32,003 bases of DNA from Candidatus Woesearchaeota archaeon. GTDB taxonomy: Archaea; Nanobdellota; Nanobdellia; Woesearchaeales; GW2011-AR4. Shown here piece after piece: positions 31,308-32,003 of the stretch (the first letter of the stretch is position 1; every line of letters starts with the position of its first letter). The position numbers were made by a program, and so were the translations under genes. Location: NCBI GenBank assembly GCA_016784105.1, contig JADHVG010000011.1, positions 1-32,003 of the forward strand, read 5' to 3'. Below the pieces are notes generated by a model, which had not been told where the DNA came from, did not search any database, and saw only the letters and a list, made by a program, of their open reading frames with translations.

Positions 31308-32003
31308 CTTCCTTGTCCTCTTTGACCTTTTCTTCTTTTCCTATTTTTGCAAACTCGGCGTCATATTCAGTATTAACAGCCTCTACCTTTTCTAATTTAC
31401 CACGAGTATCTTCCAGGATGTCTGTCAAAATTTCTTCTACCTTCTGTTCTTCTGTTTTGTTTAATCCTATAAGTTCCTGTAAGGCTTGACCTACATGTGG
31501 AATAAACATCTTGATGTAATCTCTTTTCTTTCCTTCAAATTGCACTTTCTTTTTCTTTCCAATATAACTTCCTAATTTTCTTCCGCAATCTTGTATTGCA
31601 AATTTTATTTCTTTAACAATGTCTGGATAATGTGCAATTGCTTCTTTACTCTCTGATGTAAATGGGACCCACACCGATGCTATATGAATGGCTATTGTTA
31701 CCGGACCTATAGGTAATGATCCTCTGCTTTGTGATAACCCATAATTTCTCCAAGTAGTTCCGGTGACTGATTTTGTAAAAGCACATGCACTCTGTTGGTA
31801 TTGTAACGGAACTCTGTTAGCATACCTAAAAAGTTTTATTGAAGAATCTGATAGTTGTTCTCCACCGTACGCAACCCCTACTTCCACAACAAAAGGATTT
31901 CCCCTATACACTTTTGGAGACCTAGTAACAGCAGCATAAAACTCCGCATTTATTTCCTTTTTGAGACCTTTTTCTAATAAATCTGCTGTTATTGGACTTA
32001 TAC
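31291..32003 (-). CDS. top6B: DNA topoisomerase VI subunit B, C-terminal part (partial at window edge)
   Basis: The frame stays open to the window end, with an ISPITADLLEKGLKKEINAE stretch at the edge, so the GHKL ATPase half lies outside. Seen here are the transducer and C-terminal regions: AAVTRSPKVYRGNPFVVEVG, then LFRYANRVPLQYQQSACAFT, WRNYGLSQSRGSLPIGPV and IHIASVWVPFTSESKEAI, which are near-diagnostic of Top6B. The tail after about residue 155 of the visible part is Lys/Glu-rich and helical. It precedes and overlaps top6A as one operon. Confidence 0.96.
   Translation of the reverse strand, partial: ISPITADLLEKGLKKEINAEFYAAVTRSPKVYRGNPFVVEVGVAYGGEQLSDSSIKLFRYANRVPLQYQQSACAFTKSVTGTTWRNYGLSQSRGSLPIGPVTIAIHIASVWVPFTSESKEAIAHYPDIVKEIKFAIQDCGRKLGSYIGKKKKVQFEGKKRDYIKMFIPHVGQALQELIGLNKTEEQKVEEILTDILEDTRGKLEKVEAVNTEYDAEFAKIGKEEKVKEDKEDDKKE

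Overview
The window is AT-rich, gene-dense archaeal chromosome. The evidence is a TFB transcription factor, both topoisomerase VI subunits, a family B DNA polymerase with a C-terminal PCNA-binding peptide, archaeal-type IleRS, an AbrB-type regulator, a split PyrB/PyrI aspartate carbamoyltransferase, intron-containing tRNAs, and TATA boxes about 25 nt upstream of start codons (mostly leaderless mRNAs). Many small proteins, very short spacers and ATGA overlaps suggest a compact, possibly DPANN-like genome (inference). No rRNA, CRISPR array, insertion sequence or prophage was seen.

Layout. Positions 1-89 hold the tail of an unidentified plus-strand gene. Positions 86-1887 (minus) hold two GNAT-fold acyltransferases that look like envelope aminoacyl or acyl transferases. 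Positions 1939-5208 (minus) hold agmatinase and a pyruvoyl SpeD-type decarboxylase (polyamines), a DUF1461 membrane protein, two unrecognised acidic proteins and a zinc-ribbon mini-protein. Positions 5284-12535 (plus) hold PolB, a HAD phosphatase, an AbrB-type protein overlapping a coiled-coil gene, and IleRS. Positions 12541-14266 (minus) hold a GNAT-ASCH protein followed, in another frame, by a second ASCH domain. Positions 14398-15339 (plus) hold a helix-turn-helix-like protein and a small GNAT-like protein.

Positions 15495-21057 (plus) are a pyrimidine operon, pyrB-pyrI-pyrD-pyrK-pyrC-pyrE-pyrF, which makes UMP from carbamoyl phosphate; the OMP decarboxylase has an unusual active-site spacing. 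It is followed by a two-TM protein, a LOG-like protein, a HemK/Mtq2-like methyltransferase fused to a small protein kinase, a secreted mini-protein and an alkyltransferase-type DNA repair protein. TFB (minus) and a Trm112-like zinc protein (plus) diverge from a palindrome-rich promoter region; an intron-bearing class II tRNA follows Trm112.

Positions 25340-32003 (minus) hold three unrecognised small genes, a surface protein with an AI-2E-type membrane protein, tRNA-Val(GAC), an MnmC-like methyltransferase, tRNA-Arg(UCU) with an intron, a Cys-rich mini-protein, Top6A and partial Top6B. Two protein genes here start 8-15 nt after a tRNA and seem to depend on the tRNA promoter.

Most notable are the methyltransferase-kinase fusion near Trm112, the MnmC-like gene directly behind tRNA-Arg(UCU), the GNAT-ASCH-ASCH locus with a frame change, the tRNA-Val with C33, and the variant PyrF.
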